A stretch of DNA of 64,000 nt from Malus domestica (GCF_042453785.1 NC_091673.1:2363501-2427500); one strand, 5' to 3'. Shown: positions 49,101 through 60,007, numbered from the stretch's first letter. Notes: a model not told the origin generated them from the letters alone. A program made the numbers and translations.

Positions 49101-52100
49101 ACGTCCACGGAATAGAAGAGTTCTCATTAATTGTGAAGGGTTTACACAAGTACATAGGTTCAAGCTCTCCTTTAGTGAGTACAAGTGAATGATTTAGTAC
49201 AAATGACATTAGGAAATATTGTGAGAGAATGATCTCGTAATCACGAAACTTCTAAGTATCGGAGTGTGGTATCGTCTTGACTTGCCTTATCTGTCTCATA
49301 GGTAGATGTGGCATCTTCTCTGGAAGTACTCTTCCTCCATCCAGGGGTGGTATCTTTAACTGGTGGAGATGCACAAGGTAATGTATCAATTTCACTTGAA
49401 GCTTACTTGTAGTTTCAGGCTTGGTCAAGCGCGATACAAACCATGTAGTAGGAGTCTCCCAAGTCGCCGAGCTAGGGGATCTGCTGAAAGAGGTGACAGA
49501 CAAGGTAAGCAATCAGAGCTCCGGCTGATTGTTCACCTTCTCCCTATCTTGCAGCAGCATGAAGGATAAAGAGAAGAAAGATGAGAAGAGATGATATGGG
49601 ATACTTTTGCTTTTGAAGAAGTAACTTTCCACAGGCTTATTCTTGAACTGAGCTGGAGGGTTTTCTGGTTTCCTCCAGAGCCGACTGAAGAATTTGAGGG
49701 TCAAAACAAGTCCATAAAATCTAGAGTACGTTCGACCCTACTGATATGGGATACTTTTGCTTTTGACAGAGTAATGGATGTATCGGCACGTGTGCTGTTA
49801 CGCTTGTCTCCACATGCTTCCTTGTATCCTTCGCACTTGCCCTATCTGTTCCTCAAGCAGATGCGGTATCTTCCCTGGAAACATAAGATGTTGAAGATGA
49901 GTACTCGAGAGCAATGCCAGGTAAGTAATCAGGTAAGGGGTTCCAGGCAGTCAGTTCCTGGCTGGAAGCTTGATTCCAAGTGCTGACTGATTGCTCTCTT
50001 TCTCCTTGTCTTGCAGGTAACAACAAGGCCAAAGGAAAAGACAGGGAAAAAGCATGATATGGGATACTCTTGCTTTTAACCCTGATGATATGAGATATTC
50101 TTGCTCTAGTATAGCTTGTTTGCAAAGGTATTATCGGGGGGAAAGAAAGCTGAATATTTCGAAAGGCTTCGTTGGGAGTGCCCTCTCAGATATGAGGAAG
50201 GGTTGAACATTTTTGCAGGTCTGCCTGTCCGTTGGGGATGGAGGTCGACATATATAGGAGTCTCCCTAACAACAAGTAGTAATGCTATTCCTTTACCCTG
50301 CTTGGTCATAGCACGGTAGTGGGAGCTACCAGCTTCACATGTTTTAACTCTGTCAGAGCACTTTGAAAAAGTGGTCTGTCATATCTGGCTCTCGAGAAGT
50401 CTTCGACAGAATGCCCATAATTTCCGCAAAGCTGAGTGTGCGTGTGACAGGTGCTGACAAGGCTAGAAAAGAAGGTGCCTCTTCGATTTCTGAGATCGGC
50501 CCTCGTGGTCTCTGAGCAGCCCAGCTTTTGAGAAAGCGAGCGTCTCTTCGATTGATTCGGAGAACGATGCATCTTCGATTTTTAAGAAAGCAATCATGAT
50601 GGGGGTCTGGCTCTCGAGATTCGGGGAGCAGTGTCACTTCGATTTTTGAGAAAGTAATCATGTTGGAAGTCTGGCTCTCGAGATTCGGAGGGCAGTGCCT
50701 CTTCGATTTTGGAGCAAGCAATCTTGTTGGGAGTGTTTTCTCGAATGTGAGTAAAGGTTGGGCATGTTTGCTAGTCTACCTTGCCACGAAGCACAGAGGT
50801 TGACACACAAGGATTTTCGAATTATCCAGCAATGGTACTGTTCCTTTACCCTCTCTTCGATTTTTGAGAAAGTAGTCATGTTGGGAGTCTGGCTCTCGAG
50901 ATTCGGAGGACGGTGCCTCTTCGATTTTGGAGCAAGCAATCTTATTGGTAGTGTTTTCTCGAGTGTGAGTAAAGGTTGGGCATGTTTGCTAGTCTACCTT
51001 GCCACGAAGCACAGAGGTTGACACACAGGGACTTTCCAATTATCCAGCAGTGGTACTGTTCCTTTACCCTTGTGGGTAATAATATGGTAGCTAGACCTTC
51101 AAAATTTATGGGTCTAAACTTTGTTAGTGCTGTTTCTTTGCTATTCTTTTACCTTTCTTGGTCAGAGCGATGTAGTGGGAGCTGCAAGCTTTACGTGCTC
51201 AATTTTGGCAGAGAACTTTGGCAAAGTTATCTGTGGTACCCATGAGCTATTGTTGCGTGTGGGAAGTGGGTGATTCAACAGTAAGATTCATGTGTTTTCT
51301 ACTTCCTCAGAAGTCTTCGACAGAATGCCCATAATTTCCGCAAAGCTGAGTGTGCGTGTGACAGGTGCTGACAAGGCTGGAAAAGTAGGTGCCTCTTCGA
51401 TTTCTGAGATCGGCCCTCGTGGTCTCTGAGGAGCCCAGCTTTTGAGAAAGCGAGCGCCTCTTCGATTTCTGAGATCGGCCTTCGTGGTCTTTGAGCAGCC
51501 TAACTTTTGAGAAAGCAAACGCCTCTTCGATTTCTGAGATCAACCCTCGTGGTCTCTAAGCAGCCCAGCTTTTGAGAAAGCAAACGCCTCTTCGATTTCT
51601 GAGCAGGCGCCTCTTCGATTTCTGAAGATCCGTCGAGTGCAGATTTTTATAGGGGCTGGCATTAAGTTCCAAAGCACACTTGAATCTCCACCAGTAGAAG
51701 CTCCATTCTTGCACTTCTAAGATCTTGATTTGTCCAACCTCTTCTCTCTTCAACACCTTTGAAAATGTCTGGCCCCTCCGACCGTCGTTTTGACTTGAAC
51801 CTTGTTGAAGAGGCAGCCCCGCCTTCTCCAGACAACATATGGCGCCCATCCTTCGTCTCCCCTACTGGTCCTCTTACCGTTGGGGATTCTGTGATGAAGA
51901 ATGATATGACTGCTGCGGTGGTGGCCAGGAACCTTCTCACTCCCAAAGATAACAGACTACTTTCCAAACGGTCTGATGAGTTAGCTGTTAAGGATTCGCT
52001 GGCTCTCAGTGTTCAGTGTGCAGGTTCTGTGTCTAATATGGCCCAACGCCTATTTGCTCGAACCCGCCAAGTTGAATCATTGGCGGCTGAGGTGATGAGT

Positions 52101-55100
52101 CTCAAACAGGAGATTAGAGGGCTCAAGCATGAGAATAAACAGTTGCACCGGCTCGCACATGACTATGCTACAAACATGAAGAGGAAGCTTGACCAGATGA
52201 AGGAAACTGATGGTCAGGTTTTACTTGATCATCAGAGATTTGTGGGTTTGTTCCAAAGGCATTTATTGCCTTCGTCTTCTGGGGCTGTACCGCGTAATGA
52301 AGCTCCAAATAATCAACCTCTGATGCCTCCTCCTTCTAGGGTTCTGTCCAGTACTGAGGTTCCGAATGATCCCCCTCCGGTGCCTTCTCTTTCTGGGGCT
52401 CTACCGACTGCTGAGACTTCTCCTAAGCAACCCTTGTGAAGGCTCCCTCTTGTTTGTTTATTTTGACTCATGTATATGTACACATTTGTAGCTTATCAGG
52501 GATATCAATAAATAAGTTTTCCTTCATTTCAACGTATTGTGTTAAATACACCAAAACCTTCTTCGCTAAGTTCTTTGAATTTTCTTTTGTTGAAGCTTGT
52601 ATGTTGAAGCTTTCTGAGTGGAGCATGTAGGTTGGGGTAGTGTTCCCTTAATTTCCCGAGTGAGGAAAACTTCTCGATTGGAGACTTGGAAAATCCAAGT
52701 CACTGAGTGGGATCGGCTATATGAATCTTAGAACGCCATTGTGCTCGGTCCTGTGTCATGTCCTTCGTTAGATCCAAGTACTCTAAGTCTTTTCTTAGAG
52801 TCTCTTCCAAAGTTTTCCTAGGTCTTCCTCTACCCCTTCGGCCCTGAACCTCTGTCCCATAGTCGCATCTTCTAATCGGAGCGTCAGTAGGCCTTCGTTG
52901 CACATGTCCAAACCACCGTAACCGATTTTCTCTCATCTTGCCTTCAATTTCGGCTACTCCTACTTTACCCCGGATATCCTCATTCTTAATCTTATCCTTT
53001 CTCGTGTGCCCACACATCCAACGAAGCATCCTCATCTCCGCTACACCCATTTTGTGTATGTGTTGATGCTTCACCGCCCAACATTCTGTGCCATACAGCA
53101 TCGCTGGCCTTATTGCCGTCCTATAAAATTTTCCCTTGAGCTTCAGTGGCATACGGCGGTCACACAACACGCCGGATGCACTCTTCCACTTCATCCATCC
53201 AGCTTGTATTCTATGGTTGAGATCTCCATCTAATTCTCCGTTCTTTTGCAAGATAGATCCTAGGTAACGAAAACGGTCGCTCTTTGGTATTTCTTGATCT
53301 CCGATCCTCACCCCTAACTCGTTTTGGCCTCCATTTGCACTGAACTTGCACTCCATATATTCTGTCTTTGATCGGCTTAGGCGAAGACCTTTAGATTCCA
53401 ACACTTCTCTCCAAAGGTTAAGCTTTGCATTTACCCCTTCCTGAGTTTCATCTATCAACACTATATCGTCTGCGAAAAGCATACACCAAGGAATATCATC
53501 TTGAATATGTCCTGTTAACTCATCCATTACCAACGCAAAAAGGTAAGGACTTAAGGATGAGCCTTGATGTAATCCTACAGTTATGGGAAAGCTTTCGGTT
53601 TGTCCTTCATGAGTTCTTACGGCAGTCTTTGCTCCTTCATACATATCCTTTATAGCTTGGATATATGCTACTCGTACTCCTTTCTTCTCTAAAATCCTCC
53701 AAAGAATGTCTCTTGGGACCCTATCATACGCTTTTTCTAAATCTATAAAGACCATGTGTAAATCCTTTTTCCCATCTCTATATCTTTCCATCAATCTTCG
53801 TAAGAGATAGATTGCCTCCATGGTTGAGCGCCCTGGCATGAACCCGAATTGGTTGTCTGAAACCCGTGTCTCTTGCCTCAATCTATGCTCAATGACTCTC
53901 TCCCAGAGCTTCATTGTATGACTCATTAGCTTAATACCCCTATAGTTCATGCAATTTTGTACGTCACCCTTATTCTTGTAGATAGGCACCAAAGTGCTCG
54001 TTCGCCACTCATTTGGCATCTTCTTCGTTTTCAAAATCCTATTGAAAAGGTCAGTGAGCCATGTTATACCTGTCTCTCCCAAAACTTTCCACACTTCGAT
54101 TGGTATATCGTCTGGGCCTACTGCTTTTCTATGCTTCATCTTCTTCAAAGCTACAACCACTTCTTCCTTCCGGATTCTACGATAAAAAGAGTAGTTTCTA
54201 CACTCTTCTGAGTTACTCAACTCCCCTAAAGAAGCACTCCTTTCATGTCCTTCATTGAAAAGATTATGAAAATAACCTTTCCATCTGTCTTTAACCGCGT
54301 TCTCTGTAGCAAGAACCTTTCCATCCTCATCCTTGATGCACCTCACTTGGTTTAGGTCCTTTGTCTTCTTTTCCCTTGCTCTAGCTAATTTATAGATATC
54401 CAACTCTCCTTCTTTGGTATCTAGTCGCTTATACATATCGTCATAAGCCGCTAACTTAGCTTCTCTCACAGCTTTCTTCGCTTCTTGCTTCGCTTTTCTA
54501 TACCTTTCACCATTTTCATCGGTCCTATCCTTGTATAAGGCTTTACAACATTCCTTCTTAGCCTTCACCTTTGTTTGTACCTCCTCATTCCACCACCAAG
54601 ATTCCTTTTGGTGTGGGGCAAAACCTTTGGACTCTCCTAATACCTCTTTTGCTACTTTTCGAATACAACTAGCCATGGAATCCCACATTTGGCTAGCTTC
54701 CCTCTCTCTATCCCACACACACTGGGTGATTACTTTCTCTTTGAAAATGACTTGTTTTTCTTCTTTTAGATTCCACCATCTAGTCCTTGGGCACTTCCAA
54801 GTCTTGTTCTTTTGTCTCACTCTTTTGATATGTACATCCATCACCAACAAGCGATGTTGATTAGCCACGCTCTCTCCTGGTATAACTTTGCAATCCTTAC
54901 AAGTTATACGATCTCCTTTCCTCATTAGGAGAAAATCTATTTGTGTTTTTGACGACCCACTCTTGTAGGTGATCACATGTTCTTCTCTCTTCTTAAAGAA
55001 GGTGTTGGCTAAGAAGAGATCATATGCCATTGCAAAATCCAAGATAGCTTCCCCATCCTCGTTTCTCTCCCCAAAACCATGGCCACCATGGAAACCTCCA

Positions 55101-58100
55101 TAGTTGCCTGTCTCCCTGCCCACGTGTCCATTTAAATCTCCTCCTATAAATAACTTCTCCGTCTGAGCAATTCCTTGCACCAAGTCTCCAAGGTCTTCCC
55201 AAAATTTCTCCTTCGAACTCTTATCCAACCCTACTTGAGGTGCGTACGCACTAATCACATTGATAAGTTCTTGTCCTATTACAATCTTGATTGCTATGAT
55301 TCTATCTCCTACCCTCTTGACATCTACAACATCTTGTGTCAAGGTCTTGTCCACGATGATGCCAACACCGTTTCTCGTTCTATTTGTGCCCGAATACCAA
55401 AGTTTAAACCCTGAGTTTTCTAGATCCTTTGCCTTACTACCAACCCACTTAGTTTCTTGTAGGCACATAATATTTATCCTTCTCCTCACCATAACTTCCA
55501 CTACTTCCATAGATTTTCCCGTTAAGGTTCCTATATTCCACGTTCCTAAACGCATTTTGCTCTCTTGAACTCTACCCTTCTGTCCTAGCTTCTTCACCCT
55601 CCCCCGTCTAATAGGATCAAAGTACTTCTTTTGTGTGTCCCGTGTAAAGTTGATAGGAGCATATGCTCCCAAACAACTTTGAGTGGAGTCGTTCGAAAAG
55701 AAGTTTCTATGGCCCCCTTGCTCATTTAACATTGCATCCGGGTGCCGATGGAGATACAGCGACCCTTGCTCATTTATCACTGTGCTCGGGCCACACAGCG
55801 CGCCACTTACGGGTGACGCCCTAGCTTTAGCGCGATTTTGTTCTGGATTCATTTTCATAAGGATTCGACGTGATCATGGAGTGCCGGCTGTCGACTACCT
55901 GACGCCCTCCCCCTCCTCCTTTATCCGGGCTTGGGACCGGCAATGTAAGATACATAGGCGGAGTTATGAGTACAACCAATAATCTTGCAAAATCTCTAGA
56001 ACTAGGACTCGACGAAAAACCTGAAAGAACAAGAACAAGAAATACACTATCTCTTTTCTTTTCTCTCGCACACACTTTACAATATTCTCTCACTCTAATC
56101 CCTTGAGTGGTATACAATTTATTGTTTTGCTCCCTCCAATTCAAAACTAGTACAATAGCCCCTTTATATAGACATAATAAATGTCTTCTTCAATAAGGAT
56201 TATTAATCCTAATTGGAATCTAGTTATAAATCCTACTCCAATTGAGAAACTAACTCCAATTGGGAAAACAATTTAATCCTCTAAGACTATAATTCCTTAT
56301 AGACTTTGGACAACTTATCATGGGCTGGAAAAACCTAACAGTGCCGACAATACACCTGCACACACAACCTGAGCGGATCTAGCGATCACCAAACCTCCTT
56401 TGAACCTGTTATGAAAAGTAATTTTAACCAGATGATAGTCTTGTCATGAACATTCTCCCCATGTTTGACTGAAGCAATGTATGTTCAAGTACGTAAAGCC
56501 TTATAAGAAAACTTACGAGAAAAGAGAAACTTTGGAATAATACACCATCACTCTCTGTATCTAAGATAGATAATATCGATAAAGTGTCACTCTGCATTAT
56601 TCTTCTGTGCATTTTATCCAGACCAGTCTGTTGATTTCATGTCTAATTTATAAGCTATTTCAATTTTTGTGTGTTCTAATTTGCTTTGTTATAGCAAGTT
56701 ACAATTCAATATTATACCATTGTTTCTTTTCTTTTCATGACTGGATTAGTATTAATTACTCTGTATTTGTTTCGTCAATACCAGCTATGTTCTAACTCAT
56801 GGCACTTGCACGTGGATATAGTAAATATAAAGTTATTGTTTCACTGTGCAGGAAGATAGTGAGAAGACAGGCAAAATAACATCTGCAGGGATGTATTTTC
56901 TGCATTTTCAAGTATACAGAATGGATTCCACTTTGAATGCGGTATGCAGGACATTGATTTTTCTCCACTTAGAATTTGTTCCCTGCTGTTTGTGTATGGG
57001 CCTGAGAAGTGGTGATATAGTAGATTTCTATTTATGGCTCAAAATGGTGTTGTTTGGTTGTAATGGTGCAGTTGGCTATGGCAAAGGACCCTGAAGCTGC
57101 TTTTTTTAAGAGGTTGGAAGGTCTTCAACCCTGTGAGGTCTCACAACTAAAAGCTGGCACTCATATATTCGCTGTTTATGGTCTGAACTTTGATTTGGTC
57201 CCTTATTCTTTTGCTTTCTGGGGTTAACTCCGTCATAAATCGTTGGTCATCCTGTTGTTTAACCTCCACTTATATTTCTTCAGGAGACAATTTTTTTAAG
57301 ACTGCTACCTATACAATTGAGGCACTTTGTGTAAGGTCTTACGAGGATACGACGGAGAAGCTTAAAGAGATTGAGGCTCAGATTTTGAGAAAGAGAAATG
57401 AACTTCGTCAATTTGAGTCAGAGTACAGGAAGGTATTGATCTGGATTTTCCTGGCTGTGGCTTGTAATAGGAATTGATCGTGTTTGTTTTTAAAAGTTTT
57501 CTGCAATGTTATGTAGGCACTGCAACGCTTTCAAGAAGTGACCAACAGATACACCCAAGAAAAGCAATCTGTAAGTTTTTGTCGTGCATAGTTCTCTTCG
57601 TTTGTAACACACTGCTAAGCATGGATGCACGCACAAACATACTCGTTATTAACATGAAATTCTAAGTTGTACACGTGAACTTCTTTTATGCTTATTTTCT
57701 TTACCGAGTCAAGATTCTAGGCCAGGTTTTGGGTTTCAGTTAAAAGAAAAAAACCACAATGAAGTTTGATGGTAGTGTCTAAGCGGTATCCCAGATATCA
57801 ATTCGAGCAAAGCATTACTTTCAGAATAATGCGTAGCAGCCACAATCTGTCGAGTACTTTCAGACTCCGTGATCTGATGTGGTTGGCTAGTAAAGTTCAC
57901 CCTCCCAGCAGGTCTGGTTTACCCAATCCTCACCAGCTGATCTGGTTTTAATGGAATTTGAGGGACTTAGTCTCTAGGTCTAAAGTTCACCCCTATTTGT
58001 TTTAATCACTGAAGACTTTGTGTGGCTATCATCTCATATCTAAAGTATCCCTCCCTTCCGTATTTATTTTCTGATTGGATCTTATCATTCTGCTTAATCA

Positions 58101-58341
58101 GGTAGATGAGCTGCTGAAACAGAGAGACAGTATCCATTCTTCTTTCACCATCACCAAGACAAACAATATTATCGTGGGTGGTGGTAGTGGTATGACTAAC
58201 GGCAGCACTAGCAAAAATTCTGGCGAGGATTCAAAGGCGGAGAGCCCAATGGAAGACGGAGGCTCTGACGGGAAGGATAAGTCGGGGAAAAAGAAATGGT
58301 TCAATCTTAACCTCAAAGGATCAGATAAAAAACTTGGTTGA
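42486..58341 (+). CDS. ARG1: ARG1-type DnaJ protein (chaperone DnaJ 15 orthologue)
   Basis: Eleven exons keep one frame: 42486-42616, 43667-43790, 44108-44190, 44262-44373, 44450-44554, 44727-44777, 56852-56941, 57072-57180, 57284-57432, 57517-57570, 58102-58341. The protein is 415 aa; Arabidopsis ARG1 is about 410. The J domain ([11 protein letters not shown] to YDNAGFE, about residues 17-85) has YHPDKN with HPD intact. The central domain ([49 protein letters not shown]) is typical of ARG1. A coiled coil ([21 protein letters not shown]) follows, and the end is [17 protein letters not shown]1 acts at the endomembranes and cytoskeleton in root gravity sensing (known for Arabidopsis). Intron 6 is 12,074 bp of nested transposons, yet all splice sites are intact. 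Confidence 0.95.
42727..42892. mobile_element. Short MITE-like repeat, family B copy 2, in ARG1 intron 1
   Basis: It is homologous to 32386-32534 and more complete. The perfect direct repeat ATTATTATTA flanks it at 42717-42726 and 42893-42902. It begins GAAAAACTAATGAAAATGG and ends GTTAAAACTCCC. Confidence 0.75.
44921..45436 (-). repeat. 3' LTR of the minus-strand element
   Basis: On the plus strand it reads TGTTGAG.. (partly mutated at the start) to ..CATGCAACA. It is 516 bp and matches the split LTR at 45944-46071 plus 55982-56340. It has about 44 extra bases near 45028-45072 and lacks the GGCTGG..CCTAACA end seen in the other LTR. Confidence 0.85.
45437..45943 (-). repeat. Internal region of the minus-strand LTR element: PPT, degenerate tandem repeats, PBS
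   Basis: Next to the LTR, the minus strand has a purine tract AGAGGGGGAGAT (about 45437-45448), the expected polypurine tract. The stretch 45490-45735 holds about seven degenerate units of 30-38 bp built on TTGACCAG.CTCCCCCTGATCGAA. A PBS complement (GCTCTGATACCA, 45930-45941) lies three bases from the other LTR. No coding frame. Confidence 0.75.
45944..46071 (-). repeat. 5' LTR of the minus-strand element, inner part
   Basis: It reads TGTTGAGAATATCGCG on the plus strand, as at 44921. It is interrupted after ATGAGTACAACCAATA (46056-46071), which recurs at 55966-55981 as the duplication of the RTE insertion. Confidence 0.88.
46072..46700 (-). pseudogene. RTE 3'-terminal fragment
   Basis: The minus strand reads [43 protein letters not shown] and MRENRFR, matching the C-terminus of the RTE frame at 52700-55858. 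Continuing minus-strand sequence carries on to the (TTG)n tail. It overlaps in content with the complete copy, so the two are distinct pieces. The frame breaks after MRENRFR. Confidence 0.8.
46781..49065 (-). mobile_element. 5'-truncated L1-clade LINE
   Basis: A 16-bp target duplication AAACACAAGATGTACG lies at 46765-46780 and 49066-49081. A poly-A tail (T run 46781-46790 on plus) marks the 3' end. It begins within the RT domain, so the endonuclease and ORF1 are absent. Confidence 0.92.
46950..49065 (-). pseudogene. L1 reverse transcriptase fragment with zf-RVT domain
   Basis: The open frame enters at the truncation point ([17 protein letters not shown]) and runs to the stop at 46950. RT motifs: [41 protein letters not shown] and the catalytic FADDTIFF. 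Next come the thumb region SYLGLPLGG and [16 protein letters not shown]-terminal reverse-transcriptase zinc-binding domain has C-x2-C..H..C ([19 protein letters not shown]). No internal stop in about 700 codons, so the insertion is recent. It cannot move by itself. Confidence 0.9.
50639..51075 (+). repeat. Direct duplication of about 218 bp
   Basis: The segment with GAGTAAAGGTTGGGCATG at 50748 recurs at 50966. Matching text on each side (TCGATTTTTGAGAAAGTA.., GGTACTGTTCCTTTACCCT) defines two tandem copies. Confidence 0.85.
51391..51610 (+). repeat. 65-bp tandem repeats
   Basis: GCCTCTTCGATTTCTGA begins at 51391, 51456, 51521 and 51586, a constant 65-bp period, with CCCAGCTTTTGAGAAAGC in each full unit. 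A shorter last unit follows. A related single unit lies at about 50480. Confidence 0.88.
51765..52439 (+). CDS. Uncharacterised coiled-coil protein of the LARD-like block
   Basis: ATG 51765 ([13 protein letters not shown]) is the first ATG of the frame; the product is 224 aa. The N-terminus is acidic and proline-containing ([17 protein letters not shown]). The middle has a clear coiled coil of about 70 residues ([34 protein letters not shown]). The tail is proline/serine-rich with three degenerate repeats ([44 protein letters not shown]). No catalytic domain is visible. It may be a gag-like structural protein of the repeat family, which is inference. The frame is intact and follows the 65-bp repeat array by about 150 bp. 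Confidence 0.6.
   Translation: MSGPSDRRFDLNLVEEAAPPSPDNIWRPSFVSPTGPLTVGDSVMKNDMTAAVVARNLLTPKDNRLLSKRSDELAVKDSLALSVQCAGSVSNMAQRLFARTRQVESLAAEVMSLKQEIRGLKHENKQLHRLAHDYATNMKRKLDQMKETDGQVLLDHQRFVGLFQRHLLPSSSGAVPRNEAPNNQPLMPPPSRVLSSTEVPNDPPPVPSLSGALPTAETSPKQPL
52700..55858 (-). CDS. RTE-clade LINE endonuclease-reverse transcriptase, intact
   Basis: One uninterrupted frame of 1052 codons. The N-terminal about 100 residues are unassigned. An APE-type endonuclease follows ([13 protein letters not shown] near 104, QETKW near 134, [20 protein letters not shown]). RT motifs then run [55 protein letters not shown] and the catalytic FADDIVLI near residue 793. The C-terminal end is [21 protein letters not shown] and [11 protein letters not shown]. 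The catalytic blocks I know are all present, so the protein could be active. It nicks target DNA and copies its RNA there. The normal TTG-tailed 3' end is not attached to this copy; LARD-like DNA starts about 10 bases after the stop. Confidence 0.92.
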   Translation of the reverse strand: MKMNPEQNRAKARASPVSGALCGPSTVINEQGSLYLHRHPDAMLNEQGGHRNFFSNDSTQSCLGAYAPINFTRDTQKKYFDPIRRGRVKKLGQKGRVQESKMRLGTWNIGTLTGKSMEVVEVMVRRRINIMCLQETKWVGSKAKDLENSGFKLWYSGTNRTRNGVGIIVDKTLTQDVVDVKRVGDRIIAIKIVIGQELINVISAYAPQVGLDKSSKEKFWEDLGDLVQGIAQTEKLFIGGDLNGHVGRETGNYGGFHGGHGFGERNEDGEAILDFAMAYDLFLANTFFKKREEHVITYKSGSSKTQIDFLLMRKGDRITCKDCKVIPGESVANQHRLLVMDVHIKRVRQKNKTWKCPRTRWWNLKEEKQVIFKEKVITQCVWDREREASQMWDSMASCIRKVAKEVLGESKGFAPHQKESWWWNEEVQTKVKAKKECCKALYKDRTDENGERYRKAKQEAKKAVREAKLAAYDDMYKRLDTKEGELDIYKLARAREKKTKDLNQVRCIKDEDGKVLATENAVKDRWKGYFHNLFNEGHERSASLGELSNSEECRNYSFYRRIRKEEVVVALKKMKHRKAVGPDDIPIEVWKVLGETGITWLTDLFNRILKTKKMPNEWRTSTLVPIYKNKGDVQNCMNYRGIKLMSHTMKLWERVIEHRLRQETRVSDNQFGFMPGRSTMEAIYLLRRLMERYRDGKKDLHMVFIDLEKAYDRVPRDILWRILEKKGVRVAYIQAIKDMYEGAKTAVRTHEGQTESFPITVGLHQGSSLSPYLFALVMDELTGHIQDDIPWCMLFADDIVLIDETQEGVNAKLNLWREVLESKGLRLSRSKTEYMECKFSANGGQNELGVRIGDQEIPKSDRFRYLGSILQKNGELDGDLNHRIQAGWMKWKSASGVLCDRRMPLKLKGKFYRTAIRPAMLYGTECWAVKHQHIHKMGVAEMRMLRWMCGHTRKDKIKNEDIRGKVGVAEIEGKMRENRLRWFGHVQRRPTDAPIRRCDYGTEVQGRRGRGRPRKTLEETLRKDLEYLDLTKDMTQDRAQWRSKIHIADPTQ
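55982..56340 (-). repeat. 5' LTR of the minus-strand element, outer part
   Basis: It continues the LTR interrupted at 46071 (AATCTTGC.AAATCTCTAGAACTAGGACT) and ends CCTAACA at 56340, followed by the GTGCC duplication. Confidence 0.88.
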
Positions 58342-59791
58342 GATTCTCTGTGTGGATTATTTTTTATTATTTGAGATGTTTCAATATCCATTCGTGCTAA
58401 TGCTTGCGCCGTTCGGCTGCATAGAGGCTTGTCTTGTATTGTCTTGTCTTTGAAATTTTTCTCTCATAGGTTGTCCCGTTGTTGTTCTTGGTGTCATATG
58501 TTGTAATTTTGCTTCTGTAAAACGTGCCAGTTAGAAAATGCCTCTGTATAAATATCATAATGTTCGAGTTTCTCGTGAATTATCCATGTTTATGCACCAT
58601 TTCATTTCAAACATAGTTCTGATGCCACAGATTTTCGGTTTTGCCCGTCTCATCCGATATACATTGGCACACCATCACGTAGTATTAGTATCAATTCTCT
58701 TATTTTATGCACGTTCATCTATTTATTAATATTATATCTTAATTCACGACACATGAACTCTCTTATTTCAATCATAACATGTTTTGTGCACGAACAAATA
58801 CAATCATAAATTGAAATTTTCAACACCACAATATTTGTCCTTTTGGGGTTGATTCTATCAATGGAGAATCGAGCATTCGATGTTTTTTTTTTAGCAAATC
58901 AAGAGAAAAGGGAGAACCAGGCGTGTAGACGGAGCATCCAAGTAATGGGGAGTGCCACTATTGCTTTCATTGTTCTACTAGTGCAAGTCTGCGGGAATCC
59001 CGATCTGCATCTCCGGAAACATATGATGATGGGTAAATATATTTCCAATGCATATTACAGGCCCATTGAGATTTGGATCACAGCGTTGAGGAAGTAGTGG
59101 TCCATATGGGCTGTATGAGTTGTGAGTAAGAATTTGGGCCCGCTATTAGAATACCCACAATGGGAAAGACAAATTCAAGAATTAGCACTTATGAATCTCA
59201 TAATTCAAAAACCATGGCATGCGAATTGATTGCAGATTGAGTCAATGGCATTCATAAGGTGCTTTCTTGCACTATTTTAAGATGCTTTCTTGCAGGTCGA
59301 CTTGGTTCGACCAAAATATGCACAAGAAAATGGAAACAACATGGTAACTTTGAAATCATTATTATTGTTATTGAAAAACGTTCAAATGAACCTAAACATT
59401 TTTTTCAAATCATTCAATTTGAAATCATTCGGCAAACTAACGTTCAGATGGTTTGAAATCATTCAGCAAAATTAAAAATGAGTGTTACAAGATTTGAGAA
59501 ATGTAGGGGTGTATGTAGAAAATGTAAGGTGTATATTAAGAATGTGGGGTGTGAGGGTATTATGGGGAAGGAAGTGGGGTGTATTAAGATAATTTTTAAT
59601 TGAAAAAGTAAATGTGAGGTGTAGTAAGTATGTGGGGTTTATTCAACAACTTGTGAGGTGCTAATATAATTAGCCTTAATAATTTGTTTTTTTCCATAAA
59701 AATTGTATATAGTAGAGATTATCTGTCTCAGGCATAGCCCGTGAAAGGATATTTAGTCACGTTATTTATAAGGCACTTCTTACGTAAGTAT
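58342..59791. other. ARG1 3' region and AT-rich spacer
   Basis: The first 200-300 bases are likely 3' untranslated sequence. Short frames at 58843-59097 and 59259-59475 have no family pattern, so no gene is called. Confidence 0.45.
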
Positions 59792-60007
59792 AAGAGAGGA
59801 TCTTCGTTGGATCCTCTTTGTGAGGATCCTCCAATCACATCCATTAATCGTACATCGTGAGGCCAGTTTTCGTCAGATAATGTTTATATTCAATTTTAAA
59901 TAATAAAAAATTTACAATAATTTCTGATTGCATGGTATACGATGAACGAATATGATTGGAGGATTCCCAAGATCCTCACAATGAAGATCTGGCGAGTATC
60001 CTCTCTC
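59792..60007. mobile_element. MITE, family A copy 3
   Basis: The ends pair (AAGAGAGGATCTTCG and, reversed, GAGAGAGGATACTCG). The core shares GTATACGATGAACGAATATG with copy 1. The flanking direct repeat is ACGTAAGTAT at 59782-59791 and ACGTTAGTAT at 60008-60017, one mismatch. Confidence 0.75.

Larger units (their letters stand above)
49066..52690 (+). mobile_element. LARD-like non-autonomous block with repeats and one ORF
   Basis: The block surrounds the L1 (about 46701-46780 continues at 49082 after removal of L1). It opens with LTR-like sequence (ACGTGGTTCACCCAGATTGG). It contains four spaced copies of GATATGGGATACTTTTGCTT (near 49594, 49743, 50057, 50088), splice-like CAGGTAAG..TTGCAG signals, tandem duplications, and an open frame at 51765. 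No gag or pol. It resembles abundant large non-autonomous repeats of apple and pear. I could not fix its ends or a target duplication. Confidence 0.55.
46072..55965 (-). mobile_element. RTE-clade LINE insertion (composite) inside the LTR
   Basis: A 16-bp target duplication ATGAGTACAACCAATA flanks it (46056-46071 and 55966-55981). The 3' end (plus-strand left side) carries the short triplet tail (CAA)n on the plus strand, TTG on the minus strand, typical of plant RTE elements. The 5' end lies at 55965. Between its 5' part (52690-55965) and a separate copy of its 3' part (46072-46700) lies a foreign block with an L1. Confidence 0.82.
44921..56340 (-). mobile_element. Non-autonomous LTR retrotransposon in ARG1 intron 6, with nested LINEs
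   Basis: The target duplication GTGCC lies at 44916-44920 and 56341-56345. On the minus strand the order is 5' LTR (56340-55982 joined to 46071-45944), PBS, about 500 bp of internal DNA, polypurine tract, 3' LTR (45436-44921). No gag or pol is present, so it depends on another element. Its 5' LTR is split by the RTE insertion. It is antisense to ARG1. Confidence 0.85.

Noticed and set aside
50353-51543. Several 70-120 codon minus-strand frames in the LARD-like block
   Set aside because: They repeat with the 65-bp and 218-bp units and lack start context; products of tandem repetition.
58843-59097. 84-codon frame downstream of ARG1
   Set aside because: No domain, no splice or promoter logic, and AT-rich context; chance open frame.
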